Shown: positions 51,342-60,512 of the stretch, one piece after another | Numbering within the stretch: the first letter of the stretch is position 1 | Layout: each line of letters starts with the position of its first letter | Assembly: GCA_002483465.1 (NCBI GenBank) | Contig: DLHX01000011.1 | Coordinates: 19,409-83,408, forward strand | Direction of reading: 5' to 3' | DNA length: 64,000 bases | Source of the DNA: Micavibrio sp. UBA7657 | Lineage (GTDB): Bacteria > Pseudomonadota > Alphaproteobacteria > Micavibrionales > Micavibrionaceae | Notes under the pieces: generated by a model | Told to the model about the DNA's origin: nothing | The model's database searches: none | The model's input: only the letters and a program-made list of their open reading frames with translations | Program-made: the position numbers and the translations under genes

Positions 51342-52241
51342 ATGCTTGGAATGGATGCCATCCGCATTACCCCTGAAACGCTGCTCAGCGCCTGCGAGGT
51401 CGATGAGTTCAAAGGGCTTTGGAACGCGCTCGACAAGCATACAACTGGCCTGAATTTGCTGGGCGATGTTGCGGGTCATGGCAACAATTTCAAGCAGGTT
51501 CTTGGGCCACTGAAAGATCAGGCGATTACGGTCGACATTATCCGCATCCTGCACGGGTTGCAGACAGGCACGCGCGGAATTAGTCCCTACAAAACCGAAA
51601 CGAAGCCGCTGGAAATCATGAACGGTGCTGGCGTTGCGGGGCAAATCGAAACCGCTACGCCGGAACAGGTGGAAAAACTCCTCACCAAACTTGTCACATG
51701 GCTCAATAAAACCATGGAAGAAGGCGAACAGCACCCGCTGATTTCCATCGCGGCGTTTACGGCGGTGTTCCTGCAGATCAGCCCGTTTGACGAAGGCAAT
51801 TTGAAAACCGCGCGGTTTCTTGTTCTGCTGCTGATGCTGAAATCCGGTTACACTTACGCGCCATATCTGCCGCTCGATAAAATCATGGCGGATGAGGGCG
51901 GCACGGTTTTCCGTGCGCTGCGGCACAACCAGGAATCACTTGAGAACGGCACGCCGGATTGGAGCATGTGGCTGCGTTGTTTCTTTATCGTCCTGCGCAA
52001 GCAGAAGGAAACGCTTGAGCAGCGTATCAATGAAAAGGAAAAGGCGCTGACGCATCTGCCGACCCTTTCGGGGCGTATCATGAAGCTGTTCGAGGAAAAC
52101 CAGCGCATGCAGATACACCAGATCATCAAATTGACGCGCGGTCGCCGTTCGACCGTTAAATTGCGGCTCGGTGAGCTGGTAGAGGGTGGTTATCTGAAGC
52201 GTTACGGTCAGGCACGCTCGACCTGGTACAGCCTCGCCTAA
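51342..52241 (+). CDS. Fic-domain protein with substituted catalytic motif
   Basis: The 299-aa protein has a Fic_N-like segment (GTRGISPYKTETKPLEI), the Fic core helix starting HPLISIAAFTAVF, and the motif ISPFDEGNLKTARF (about residues 146-159). It ends in a winged-helix domain (MQIHQIIKLTRGRRSTVKLRL, ending TWYSLA). Canonical Fic motifs read HPFx[DE]GNGRxxR and transfer AMP or similar groups; here the His is Ser147 and Gly-Arg is Leu-Lys. AMPylation is therefore unlikely, and a DNA-binding regulatory or scaffold role is possible. It converges on the Dot/Icm-type operon with a 4-bp overlap. Confidence 0.8.
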   Translation: MLGMDAIRITPETLLSACEVDEFKGLWNALDKHTTGLNLLGDVAGHGNNFKQVLGPLKDQAITVDIIRILHGLQTGTRGISPYKTETKPLEIMNGAGVAGQIETATPEQVEKLLTKLVTWLNKTMEEGEQHPLISIAAFTAVFLQISPFDEGNLKTARFLVLLLMLKSGYTYAPYLPLDKIMADEGGTVFRALRHNQESLENGTPDWSMWLRCFFIVLRKQKETLEQRINEKEKALTHLPTLSGRIMKLFEENQRMQIHQIIKLTRGRRSTVKLRLGELVEGGYLKRYGQARSTWYSLA

Positions 52242-52921
52242 CGGGCGATCAGCACATGATAGAAATAATAATTGCCGCCCTGGCTGTAGCAGGCGGCGTT
52301 GCGGCTGCGATCTAAAATTATTTCCGATCCGTCGGCGTATGTTCCCGTGAATTTCGTCGCGGAATAGGCGGTGCCGGTGTTGGCTGGAATGGCCGAGATG
52401 CCGAGTTTTTTATCAATGATTCCGCAGACGGTTGCGTTGACGTTCGGCAGCACCGCAATGAGTTCCTCGTCGGATGCTGTGTTGGAGGCGCAGCCGGTTG
52501 CTCCCGTTCCCAGATCGGCGATGCAGGTGTGGCCGGTGTAATGCCACGCACTGCCGTCATTGGCGCCGGAGGGCGCACCCTGGCGGCTGATCGCGCCGCC
52601 ATCGCCGTGAAAGATATTTTGATTGTCCGCAGATGGAGTGTGCGCATAGCCCGCATCGACAGGGTTTTCGAAGCTGATGTCGTTTTCGGAGATGCCACTG
52701 CGCTGCATTTTTGCAACGGTGCGCTCAAGACGCTGCGCGAAGGCGATGACATCCACGGCGAGAAGCTCTGCCTTGCGTTGTGACATCGCCGTTGTGGTGT
52801 CGCTGCGGAAGCCGCGTGAAACCGCGAAGGCCAGTGCCGCAAATAAAATCACGCCGAGAAGAATGAACAGGAACACGTTGCCGTGCTCGGCATTTTTGGA
52901 AGAAGAATTACTCGGCTGCAT
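52238..52921 (-). CDS. Pilin-like exported protein in the dotL operon (paralogue of the gene at 20855)
   Basis: From the ATG at 52921 (227 aa) the protein has a polar N-terminus, one hydrophobic helix (about residues 15-34, HGNVFLFILLGVILFAAL), and an extracytoplasmic domain with GISENDISFENPV and a C-terminal YFYHVLIAR. Both blocks are shared with the protein at 20855-21574. It overlaps the 3' end of dotL by 14 bp, so it is probably translated from the same message. Its architecture suggests a pseudopilin-like or anchor role for a secretion apparatus, but no function is established. Confidence 0.78.
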   Translation of the reverse strand: MQPSNSSSKNAEHGNVFLFILLGVILFAALAFAVSRGFRSDTTTAMSQRKAELLAVDVIAFAQRLERTVAKMQRSGISENDISFENPVDAGYAHTPSADNQNIFHGDGGAISRQGAPSGANDGSAWHYTGHTCIADLGTGATGCASNTASDEELIAVLPNVNATVCGIIDKKLGISAIPANTGTAYSATKFTGTYADGSEIILDRSRNAACYSQGGNYYFYHVLIAR

Positions 52922-55373
52922 CAATGCCGCTTTCGTCTTTTTCGTCCTTGAAGATTTCCTTGCCGGAAGCCTTGGCGGCCGCTTCGATGATGTCCTGAAT
53001 TTCTTTGGGCAATTTAGGCTGCTTCGGTTGTGCAGGTGTTGCCGGGGCCGCAGCGGCGGGCGGAGGTGTTGTCGGCGGCGCGGCAGGAGGCATAACAGGC
53101 GGCTGGGCGGTCGGCGTTTTGAAAATGGCAGGCTTTTCCGATGGCGGAGGTGTTTCGGCACGGGTTTCCTCGGCTTCGTCGACCAACCGCTCCCACGATT
53201 TGCTTTCGTCTTGAGCTGCGGGGGGCGTTGCGCCCGGCGTTTTGAAGAAGCCCATTGGGCTTGCGCCGGTTTGCGGCGGCGTGACTGGTGGAGCGGCAGG
53301 CGGCAGTGCTGGCGGCGCGGAGAAGAGCGGTGGGTCCTGCGGTCTTGTTGCCGTAGGGCCGGAAGGGACCGTTGGGGTTTCGACTATTGGCGCTTCCTGC
53401 ATGTTACCCGTCAGCGCATGGACTTTGACAACCGAGACGATGCCCTGATCGACAGGATCGATTTCTTTTTTGCGGGTGACCTTGAGGCCGTCGGCCATGG
53501 CGTCGATTTCGGCGGGCGTTTCAACCGCAACATCGGTGCGCTCGGCGGTCCATGTCTTGTTGACGAGGAGGTCGCGCAATTTCGTGATCGCGGCGGCGTG
53601 CTTGAGGACTTCTTCGTCAGGCGGCGGCAGCGCCATGTAACGCGTAACACGCATGGCCTTGGCGAAGCCCGGATTCGAATAAAAGATTTTGCAGTCGGCG
53701 ACAATTTTTCCGAAAGCAATGACCGCCTGGCCTTCGGTGAAACCGCGCAAGCCTTCGTAGCTCGCACGGTCGCGGACCTGCACGCCTGCCTGGCGGGTAT
53801 CGTAATAGCTGCTGGAACCTGCGCCGGTCTGGAAGCCGGAAACTTCCGTAACCAGCGCCTTGCCCACGGTTTTCTCGAAGAAATCCTTGGTTTCCGTCGG
53901 GTCTTCGAGCTTGCCGAAAATCTTGATGTTACAGTTCGCGAGGATGGAGTTTGCTTCTTCCCGCACGCGTTTTTTCATGGCCGGAATGTCCTGACCGGAG
54001 AAAACGAGGCTGAAGCCGAGCGAGCGGGCCTGCGCCGCCATGACCGCCATGCCCTGCGCGGTGTAGTAGCCGACTTCGTCGAAGACTGTCATGAACGGCG
54101 TCGAGGAGTGCGTCGGTTTGTTTTCGATGACGGTTTCGCTCGAGCCTTCAACCGTGGAGCCGAGTGTCGAGCCCATCATGCCTTTCATCGTCGCGGCGAC
54201 GATTTTACCGAGGTTGGCGATTTCATCGTTCGATTTTTCAAGAGCCGGGATCAGGACAATGACGATGCGGCGGTTAAGCACGACGTCCACCATGTCGATG
54301 TCGGCGGCCTGGGTGTCGAAGATGTAGCCGTATTCATCGCCTAACGATTGCAGCGAGCGCGTGAACTGCATGGCGAGGTAGCCGTGCTGCTGGCTGGCGG
54401 TTGTCGTGTCGTAAGCGGGTGCGCCGCCGCTGGGTGGTTTGATTGCGCCGTTTTCATCATAGGCCTCGCCGACGAAGCCGGGCAGGGTATCGAGATAGCC
54501 TTTAATACTGACGCGCGTATGTTCGGGAATTGCCTGATCGCGCGAGATTTTGATGACGTTGTTAAGCGAAAGGTAATCGCGGATCGTACGGACCGACAGC
54601 GGCATGTCCTGGTTGTCGCGTTTCCATGTCAGCGCGGGCATCAGAGCACCGATGAGCGAGACGGCGCGTTCCTGCCACATCGCGTTATCGCCCTGCGATT
54701 CCGGCATCAGGCTGACGAGCATGTTGGTGAGGTATGAAGCCGAGCCCGACGAGAACGGGTTCATGGTGTTCGACGGCGCCTTCACGTCGGTGTTGCCTGT
54801 CATGTAGTTGAGGACCATCAAATCGTCGTCGCGGCCGAAGCGGCGCACGAGCGATGAGAGCGACGACCACAGATCGGTGTCGGCTTTACCGTCGACATAG
54901 ACGAAGCCCGAGCCCCAGCAGAGGGCATTGGTGACCATGGATTTGAGGCCCTCGGTTTTACCGGCGCCGGTGGTTCCGAGATAAAGAACGTGCGTACGGG
55001 CATCAGAGTTTGTGAACCAGACCTCTTCGCCGGTAAGTTCCGAGTTGCCCAGGTACAAAATACCTTCGGCCAGTCCCTTGCGCCCGCCGCCCTCGTTGTT
55101 CTTGTCCTTGTACTTCGCACCCAGCGGCATTTTGAAGGGCAGAGTGCGGTCGCGCATCTGCAACCAGAAGAAATACAGAAGCATCAGGAACAGGACAAGG
55201 TCGCCGAACGCCAGCGCCCAGTCATTCAGATAAATGCAAATCGCGACAAGAAAGAAGATAACGCCGGAATAGGAAGGCTTCTGCAACGCATCGGCAAAAC
55301 GAACCGACATCGGGCGAACATCCCGAAGGATCGCCGTATGTTTATGCTCGTATTTTCTCTGGTCGAGAGCCAT
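52908..55373 (-). CDS. dotL: Type IVB coupling protein DotL/IcmO-like ATPase
   Basis: DotL is the inner-membrane ATPase that receives effectors for the Dot/Icm type IVB system; TrbC of IncI plasmids is related. The 821 aa have two N-terminal membrane helices (about 36-51 and 56-72), Walker A GTTGAGKT (133-140), the block FVYVDGKADTDLW, and Walker B FDEVGYY. A long Pro-rich tail (about 640-800) ends acidic. In Legionella the C-terminal tail binds adaptors, and the long tail here may do the same. It lies in an operon with dotM, an unknown gene and a pilin-like gene. Confidence 0.9.
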   Translation of the reverse strand: MALDQRKYEHKHTAILRDVRPMSVRFADALQKPSYSGVIFFLVAICIYLNDWALAFGDLVLFLMLLYFFWLQMRDRTLPFKMPLGAKYKDKNNEGGGRKGLAEGILYLGNSELTGEEVWFTNSDARTHVLYLGTTGAGKTEGLKSMVTNALCWGSGFVYVDGKADTDLWSSLSSLVRRFGRDDDLMVLNYMTGNTDVKAPSNTMNPFSSGSASYLTNMLVSLMPESQGDNAMWQERAVSLIGALMPALTWKRDNQDMPLSVRTIRDYLSLNNVIKISRDQAIPEHTRVSIKGYLDTLPGFVGEAYDENGAIKPPSGGAPAYDTTTASQQHGYLAMQFTRSLQSLGDEYGYIFDTQAADIDMVDVVLNRRIVIVLIPALEKSNDEIANLGKIVAATMKGMMGSTLGSTVEGSSETVIENKPTHSSTPFMTVFDEVGYYTAQGMAVMAAQARSLGFSLVFSGQDIPAMKKRVREEANSILANCNIKIFGKLEDPTETKDFFEKTVGKALVTEVSGFQTGAGSSSYYDTRQAGVQVRDRASYEGLRGFTEGQAVIAFGKIVADCKIFYSNPGFAKAMRVTRYMALPPPDEEVLKHAAAITKLRDLLVNKTWTAERTDVAVETPAEIDAMADGLKVTRKKEIDPVDQGIVSVVKVHALTGNMQEAPIVETPTVPSGPTATRPQDPPLFSAPPALPPAAPPVTPPQTGASPMGFFKTPGATPPAAQDESKSWERLVDEAEETRAETPPPSEKPAIFKTPTAQPPVMPPAAPPTTPPPAAAAPATPAQPKQPKLPKEIQDIIEAAAKASGKEIFKDEKDESGIDAAE

Positions 55374-55397
55374 GGCCTGTTCCGGTTATACCTTCAG

Positions 55398-55949
55398 TTA
55401 TTGCGCCCTGTTTTTCAGCAAAAATTCATCAGCTGAAAGCGGCACGCCGTTTTCTTCCTTCTGTCCGAAGCTGGTCTGGCCACTGGGCGAAGCGGTAGCC
55501 GAACCATCGACGCTGATTGCCGGGCGCGGTGCAAGAGACGCCCAGATCATCAGCAAAACCACGATCAAGAGTACGCCGAGGAGACCTGCGGCCCAGCGGT
55601 TGTGTTTTTTAATCGGTACGCCGGAAACATTATCCGCGCTGTTTGCCGCGCCTGCCGGACGTATCTGGCCGTGTGCGCCTTCAAGCGCTCTTGCCGCCGC
55701 CATCAGGGCTTCAACGGCCTCGCCTTTAGTTGCGAAGGGCGCAATTTCAACGGTCTCGCCCTTGGCCGTTTTTAAAACCAGGCTGACGCCTTTTGGGCTT
55801 TCGCGTACTTCGAGCGCCGAGGCTTTGGCCTGCGCGAGATCCATCTGCCAGACCACGGGGGTCACCGCCTCGGGATAGGTCAGTATGAGTTTGCCGTCGA
55901 CGACGCGAGCGCTGGAGTTACTCTGGATTTTTTTAGATGCAAGTCTCAT
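55398..55949 (-). CDS. Single-pass membrane protein between dotM and dotL, hypothetical
   Basis: The 183-aa protein has a cytoplasmic N-terminal domain (about 1-95) that reads as small alpha/beta (VVDGKLILTYPEAVTPVVW, GVSLVLKTAKGETVEI), a linker, one transmembrane helix (about 120-141, LLGVLLIVVLLMIWAS), and a short extracytoplasmic tail. No family is recognised. Position between dotM (30 bp upstream) and dotL (24 bp downstream) suggests an accessory part of the coupling complex. Confidence 0.7.
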   Translation of the reverse strand: MRLASKKIQSNSSARVVDGKLILTYPEAVTPVVWQMDLAQAKASALEVRESPKGVSLVLKTAKGETVEIAPFATKGEAVEALMAAARALEGAHGQIRPAGAANSADNVSGVPIKKHNRWAAGLLGVLLIVVLLMIWASLAPRPAISVDGSATASPSGQTSFGQKEENGVPLSADEFLLKNRAQ

Positions 55950-55979
55950 TTTAAAAAGTCTCCTGATGATTGAAATTAT

Positions 55980-57188
55980 CTACACAGCTTTTTTTACGCC
56001 GCGCTTTTTTGAGTCTTTGTAGTCGAGTTGTGGAATCGGTCGCGCGCGGATCGAGCCCATATATTCCTTGATGGTTTTCACAGCGTCCTCGACTTTCGGG
56101 ACGGGAATGGGTCGCTGCGTCAGGCGCTCGGCCTTGTAATGTGACATGGCGCCCATCGCTTCGGGATGGAAGGACTGGCGACCGAGATTGTTCAGCGGAT
56201 ACCACAATACGCGGTCATGTGCGCGCAGCCACACGAATGTCGCCGGAGCAAGTACGCCGCCTTCCTCGCGCGCGAAAGCAAGGGCGCGGAGCAGAGCGGT
56301 GGTTTCAAAGGCGTGACGGTTGCATTGCGAGAGAATTTTACCCGCGAGATTTTTATCTTTCAGGATGCGGCGCGCATCGCGCAGAAGCTTGCCATCCTTG
56401 CCGAGACGAAAGCCGCTCACGCCGCTCCAGCACAGTGCCAGTCTGCCGATCATTTCGTCGGCGTCTTTTCTTTTGCGCGAGGCCTTGAGGCAGAACACGG
56501 CGAGCAGGATTTGTTTGTAGGGCTCGAGCTCGTTCGGTCCTTTCCAGCGTCCGCCGAGCTGTTTGCGGAATGCGGTGGCGGCGGCGTTTTCGTCGACCTT
56601 GCCATCCGGCGCGGGGATGACGTTGTAGGCGAGCCATTCTTCGGGCCCCAGTGCCTCGGCGAACATCGGTAGTTCCGCAGGTACGGGTGCGCCTGGCGGG
56701 CGAGGAGGTTGCTTTTGCGGATTGAACCTGACGAAGGGGCGGATGATTTTGAAATTCTGACTCTGGCGCTCGATGATGCCTTCGAGATCGTATTTTTTGC
56801 GGAACTGCGTGCCGGGTCCGAGGAACATGCACCACATAGAAGCGGCGGCAAAAATCCCGACGAAAAACATTTTCATCTGCTGCATTGTCAGCAGGCTGAA
56901 ATAGGCGAGGTGAGAATAGGTCAACTCGCCCTGGTCGAAGCGCGTTGTGTCGCGGAAGCCATCCTTCCAATAAATGGGCTTGTTATTATAATCGTAGGTG
57001 ACGACGCGCTCGTTATCGATGAACCATTGCAGGATCCACATTTCGGTGTAACGGATCCAGCGCACCACGTTGCGGATTTCATCGTCGAAATAGTACCAGA
57101 ACAGCCATAGCAAAACGGCCAGGACCACAAGCATGATGCCCCAGCCAATGCCGTTTTCGTATAACGAATTATCCTTTTTGTCCGCCAA
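55980..57188 (-). CDS. dotM: Dot/Icm subunit DotM/IcmP-like
   Basis: DotM is the inner-membrane partner of DotL in the coupling subcomplex; TrbA of IncI plasmids is the conjugative counterpart. The 402 aa have two membrane helices (about 15-34 and 104-124) and a large helical cytoplasmic domain with the blocks LSQCNRHAFETTALLRALAFAR, GVLAPATFVWLRAHDR and LWYPLNNLGRQSFHPEAMGAM. These resemble IcmP, whose equivalent region binds acidic effector signals. It is the first gene of the operon, leading into the unknown membrane gene and dotL. Confidence 0.88.
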   Translation of the reverse strand: MADKKDNSLYENGIGWGIMLVVLAVLLWLFWYYFDDEIRNVVRWIRYTEMWILQWFIDNERVVTYDYNNKPIYWKDGFRDTTRFDQGELTYSHLAYFSLLTMQQMKMFFVGIFAAASMWCMFLGPGTQFRKKYDLEGIIERQSQNFKIIRPFVRFNPQKQPPRPPGAPVPAELPMFAEALGPEEWLAYNVIPAPDGKVDENAAATAFRKQLGGRWKGPNELEPYKQILLAVFCLKASRKRKDADEMIGRLALCWSGVSGFRLGKDGKLLRDARRILKDKNLAGKILSQCNRHAFETTALLRALAFAREEGGVLAPATFVWLRAHDRVLWYPLNNLGRQSFHPEAMGAMSHYKAERLTQRPIPVPKVEDAVKTIKEYMGSIRARPIPQLDYKDSKKRGVKKAV

Positions 57189-57404
57189 GACGTGCCTGTT
57201 TTGCCCCTTTCCGGGGCCTTATATGGTTCTGTAGTAATATAGCAGAAAAAGCCTTTAAAAACCACCTTCAGGCCCCCTAAAAGGGCTGGGGGTGGAATAT
57301 GCGAAAAATGCTGTTCAGGCAGGTGTTTATTTGCTAAAAGCGAGGGCCTTGAGGGTCGTTTTCAGGCCCCTGGCCAGATTTCGGGCTTTTTAGCCCTTTC
57401 AGGC

Positions 57405-57479
57405 GCCGGCATAGCTCAGCGGTAGAGCAGCGGTTTTGTAAACCGAAGGTCGGGAGTTCAATCCTCTCTGCCGGCACCA
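57405..57479 (+). tRNA. tRNA-Thr (anticodon TGT)
   Basis: A complete cloverleaf: acceptor arms gccggca/tgccggc, D-arm gctc/gagc, anticodon loop tttgtaa with TGT, variable aggtc, T-arm gggag/ctctc with loop ttcaatc, discriminator A and an encoded CCA. The first anticodon-stem pair is a G-A mismatch. Accessory genes begin directly downstream, so it may be an integration site. Confidence 0.95.
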
Positions 57480-57707
57480 TTTTACCGCTAAGGCCCCTTC
57501 TTAAGGGACACTACAGGGACATTGCCTACTGAACCACCACGATAATTAGCAGCAGTTTTATGGAAGGTTCAGCTATCCATAATGCTTAGCTGTTGAAATT
57601 TTGACCGGAAATAAGCAAAAACTTTAAACCCGGTAAACCAAACAGGAGCATTTAGGTAGGAGTCACCGTGAAGCTGTGTGATTGAACACGCATCGTGGAG
57701 ACTGACA

Positions 57708-58130
57708 ATGGCAACTTTTGAAATACGCCAATATTTGGACAAAGAAACCGGAAAGAACCGGAAGCGGATAAGAGTCAAAATCCGATTGAAAGGCTTTGCT
57801 CCTGAAGAAGCCACCTTCGATGACCTGACGTATGCAAGAACAGGCGATCATCAATGGCTGGATGATGCTGTTCTCAGGGTTCATCAAAAAGACGGCGCGT
57901 GGGTTATCAAAGGCGGCATTAATGGCCCGGAATATGATCACACCAGGGCAACCCTTGGCTCAATGCAGGAGATGTCATCCGATCAGGCGCACGACAAAGC
58001 CGAGGATGCGCTGAGCCATGCCTTGAAGAAGTGCCAAAGAATGCACGCGCTGGAGGTTCTGAAAAGCATCGGCACTCGTATTGAACTCGGGCGGTTGCTC
58101 ACAAAGCCGGATGATTTCGAGCCCGGCTGA
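57708..58130 (+). CDS. Hypothetical protein downstream of tRNA-Thr
   Basis: The 140-aa soluble protein from the ATG at 57708 (ribosome site ggagac upstream) starts ATFEIRQYLDKETGKNRKRIRV. It is basic early and helical late (HALKKCQRMHALEVLKSIG). No family is recognised. The beta-rich start with 'DKETGKNRKRIRVKI' recalls a small DNA-binding or conjugation-type fold but this is weak. Base composition is AT-richer than the core genes. The 228 bp between the tRNA and this gene show no other feature. Confidence 0.55.
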   Translation: MATFEIRQYLDKETGKNRKRIRVKIRLKGFAPEEATFDDLTYARTGDHQWLDDAVLRVHQKDGAWVIKGGINGPEYDHTRATLGSMQEMSSDQAHDKAEDALSHALKKCQRMHALEVLKSIGTRIELGRLLTKPDDFEPG

Positions 58131-58174
58131 AACTCGCCCTTTTCTCGCCTCCCATATTTCGCTAGGCTTGCGGC

Positions 58175-59608
58175 ATGACTTTGTCCCGAAAAGCATTTTT
58201 TGCACTTTTTGCCATTATCATTATCGAGGGCTATATCGTCCTCTCCTCGGAGTTGCTGGCGATCCGCGTGACCGTGCCGTTTATCGGCAGCGGGACGGAT
58301 GTGGTGTCGGTGATTATTGCTGCGGTGCTGCTGCCGTTGTCGTTCGGTTATTATTACGGCGGGCGTTTCAAGCCTTACACCAACCGCAGGGGGCGTTTCG
58401 TCGGGCCGCGCGCGAAGCTGGCGAATAATATTCTCATTTCGACGGTGTTCCTGGTTTTCGGATTGTCGTACGGGCCGCTGTTGTTCTTCATGGAAGAGCT
58501 GATCAAGCTCGGCATTTCAAACCGCATCATCTTGGCGTCGATTTATTCAGGCCTGTTTTTGATCGTGCCGGTGTTTTTGCTGGGTCAGACTATTCCGCTG
58601 GTTAGTCATTATTTTTCAAAAGAAAAACTCTCGCGTGTGACGGGTAAAATTCTTTTCCTCTCGACGATCGGTTCGTTCCTCGGCGCGACGTTTTCGACGC
58701 TGGTGCTGATGGCGACGATAGGCGTGCATTACACGGCGGCTTTGAATTTTGTGTTATTGACGCTGTTGTTTTTTATCGTCGGCAGACGAAAATATATTCT
58801 TTCTAAAATTCTGATCGTTGTGCTTATGGCTGTCGGTATCTTTTTCAATTCCGACGTGCAGCTCAAAAAATTAAATATCGTTGCCTTCAATCAATATAAC
58901 GTCATCCAGATTTTTGAAAAACCGGGCACGGACATCAAAATCTTCTCGCTGAACAAGAACTCGGATTCTCTGTATAGCCCGACGCAGAAATTAAAGCATG
59001 AATATGCCCATTTCATTGAGAATCATTACATTTACACGCGTGAACTCTCGGAGGAGCCGCTCAATATATTGGTTTTGGGCGCGGGCGGGTTCACGTTGGG
59101 CATTGATGAGGATATTAATATCTATCATTACGTCGATATCGATCCGAATCTGAAGGATGTGGCTGAAGATTATTTCCTCGGCAAGGAATTGGGGCCGAAT
59201 AAAACGTTTCATCCGGTGGCGGCGGAATCGTTTTTGATTCAGGGCGATGAAAAATATGACGTGATTGTTCTCGATGCGTATCAGGGCAGCATCACATTGC
59301 CGGAAAACCTTGTGACGCAGGAATTTTTCCAGCGGGTTAAAAAACGTTTAGCTCCCGGCGGCATCGTGATTTGCAATTTCATCATCAGCCCGGGCTTTGC
59401 CGATCCGTTCTCGCGCAATCTGGATAACACGTTCAGTTCGGTTTTCCCGTTCGCGGTGCGTCAAGTGATCGGCACTTATGACGGTTGGAGCAAAACCGAG
59501 ATGGAGAATGTCTTGTTCATCTATCGTCAGTCGCCGGATGAAAATAATCTCAAGATTTACACGGATAACAAGAACACGGTTTACTACGACAAGCCCAAGT
59601 CACGATAA
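58175..59608 (+). CDS. Membrane protein with spermidine-synthase-like domain
   Basis: The 477-aa protein has about seven membrane helices (residues 1-230), then a Rossmann-fold domain resembling spermidine synthase. The latter has ILVLGAGGFTLGIDED (SAM-like loop), HYVDIDPNLKDVAEDYF, YDVIVLDAYQGSITLP and TQEFFQRVKKRLAPGGI. In this widespread membrane-anchored family the product is not established and polyamine synthesis cannot be assumed. The gene stands between the orphan at 57708 and the IS6 element. Confidence 0.8.
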   Translation: MTLSRKAFFALFAIIIIEGYIVLSSELLAIRVTVPFIGSGTDVVSVIIAAVLLPLSFGYYYGGRFKPYTNRRGRFVGPRAKLANNILISTVFLVFGLSYGPLLFFMEELIKLGISNRIILASIYSGLFLIVPVFLLGQTIPLVSHYFSKEKLSRVTGKILFLSTIGSFLGATFSTLVLMATIGVHYTAALNFVLLTLLFFIVGRRKYILSKILIVVLMAVGIFFNSDVQLKKLNIVAFNQYNVIQIFEKPGTDIKIFSLNKNSDSLYSPTQKLKHEYAHFIENHYIYTRELSEEPLNILVLGAGGFTLGIDEDINIYHYVDIDPNLKDVAEDYFLGKELGPNKTFHPVAAESFLIQGDEKYDVIVLDAYQGSITLPENLVTQEFFQRVKKRLAPGGIVICNFIISPGFADPFSRNLDNTFSSVFPFAVRQVIGTYDGWSKTEMENVLFIYRQSPDENNLKIYTDNKNTVYYDKPKSR

Positions 59609-59710
59609 TTTTTCTATAATATCAATGGCTTATATAATGCGACATTGGCGGTTTGCCTTTCGGTGCGGCCCAGGGTGAAGGCGAAGATGCGCTGGCGGCA
59701 CTGTCTGGAC

Positions 59711-60512
59711 GGTCTTGTCAGATTAAAACGGGATTTTGAGGCGTGTTGTGATATTTTGCTGATTATGAGCAAAATAGATCCGTTTAAATATTACAAAACC
59801 AGTCCAGAAATCATCAAATTAGCGGTAATGTATTACGTTCGTTACCCGCTGAGCTTGCGACAAGTTGAAGATATCCTTCATGAGCGTGGGATTGATATTT
59901 GCCATGAAACGGTGCGCTATTGGTGGAACAAATTTGGGCATCTTTTCGCTAAAGACCTTAAGAAAAAAGCCATGCATCCTCATTCAAATTGGCGTTGGCA
60001 TATTGATGAAGTGTTCGTCAAAATCAATGGGCAAACTCATTATCTGTGGCGAGCCATTGATCACGAAGGAACGGTTTTAGACTGTTTCGTTTCGAAAAGA
60101 AGAAATCGTAAGGTGGCGCGCAAAGTATTGAAAAAACTGATGTCTCGATATGGTCACCCAAAAGAAATCGTTACTGATAAACTACCTTCATACAAGGCAG
60201 CGCTTAGAGATTTGAATCTCGATCACCTTCAGGAAACGGGGCGTTACAAGAACAACCAGATTGAGAATTCACATCTACATTTTCGAAGGCGAGAGAGAGG
60301 AATGAACAAATTTCGCTTGATGCGATCATTACAGAAATTCATCTCAATTCAATCCACCTTCCAAAATCACTTCAACAATCAACGCCATTTAGAAAATCGA
60401 CAAAGCTTTAAGAATTTACGCCAAAATTCTATCAATGCATGGAAGGAGACCTGCGCGTAGCGAAAACTTAATTATAGTTTAGGAGAAAAGTTAGCGTTTG
60501 TCTGACAGCACA
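59711..60512 (+). mobile_element. IS6-family insertion sequence, approximate limits
   Basis: The element is about 0.8 kb, the size of IS6-family elements, with one DDE transposase. Imperfect ends are suggested by tgtcaga plus an A-rich stretch: left tgtcagattaaaacg from 59716, and right, reverse complement, tgtcagacaaacg ending at 60507. No 8-bp target duplication is visible at these limits, which are therefore estimates. The right end lies within the last codons of the dipZ-like gene, so insertion or a later deletion truncated it. Confidence 0.7.
59765..60460 (+). CDS. IS6-family transposase
   Basis: From the ATG at 59765 (231 aa) the protein matches IS6/IS26-type transposases. It has an N-terminal helix-turn-helix region (SLRQVEDILHERGIDICHETVRYWW in two blocks) and DDE residues in WHIDEVFVK, VTDKLPSYK and NNQIENSHLHFRRRERGM. 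The reading frame is intact, so it may be active. The spacing of DDE residues and the KNNQIE-x2-H signature are diagnostic. Confidence 0.92.
   Translation: MSKIDPFKYYKTSPEIIKLAVMYYVRYPLSLRQVEDILHERGIDICHETVRYWWNKFGHLFAKDLKKKAMHPHSNWRWHIDEVFVKINGQTHYLWRAIDHEGTVLDCFVSKRRNRKVARKVLKKLMSRYGHPKEIVTDKLPSYKAALRDLNLDHLQETGRYKNNQIENSHLHFRRRERGMNKFRLMRSLQKFISIQSTFQNHFNNQRHLENRQSFKNLRQNSINAWKETCA

Noticed and set aside
52677..54344. Long plus-strand ORF (555 codons) antisense to dotL and the pilin-like gene
   Set aside because: Arg/Gly/Phe-rich low-complexity translation typical of a shadow frame; dotL on the other strand has full domain support.
57480..57707. Possible integrase remnant after tRNA-Thr
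   Set aside because: No readable integrase motif (Arg-His-Arg-Tyr) in any frame; only suggestive position next to a tRNA.
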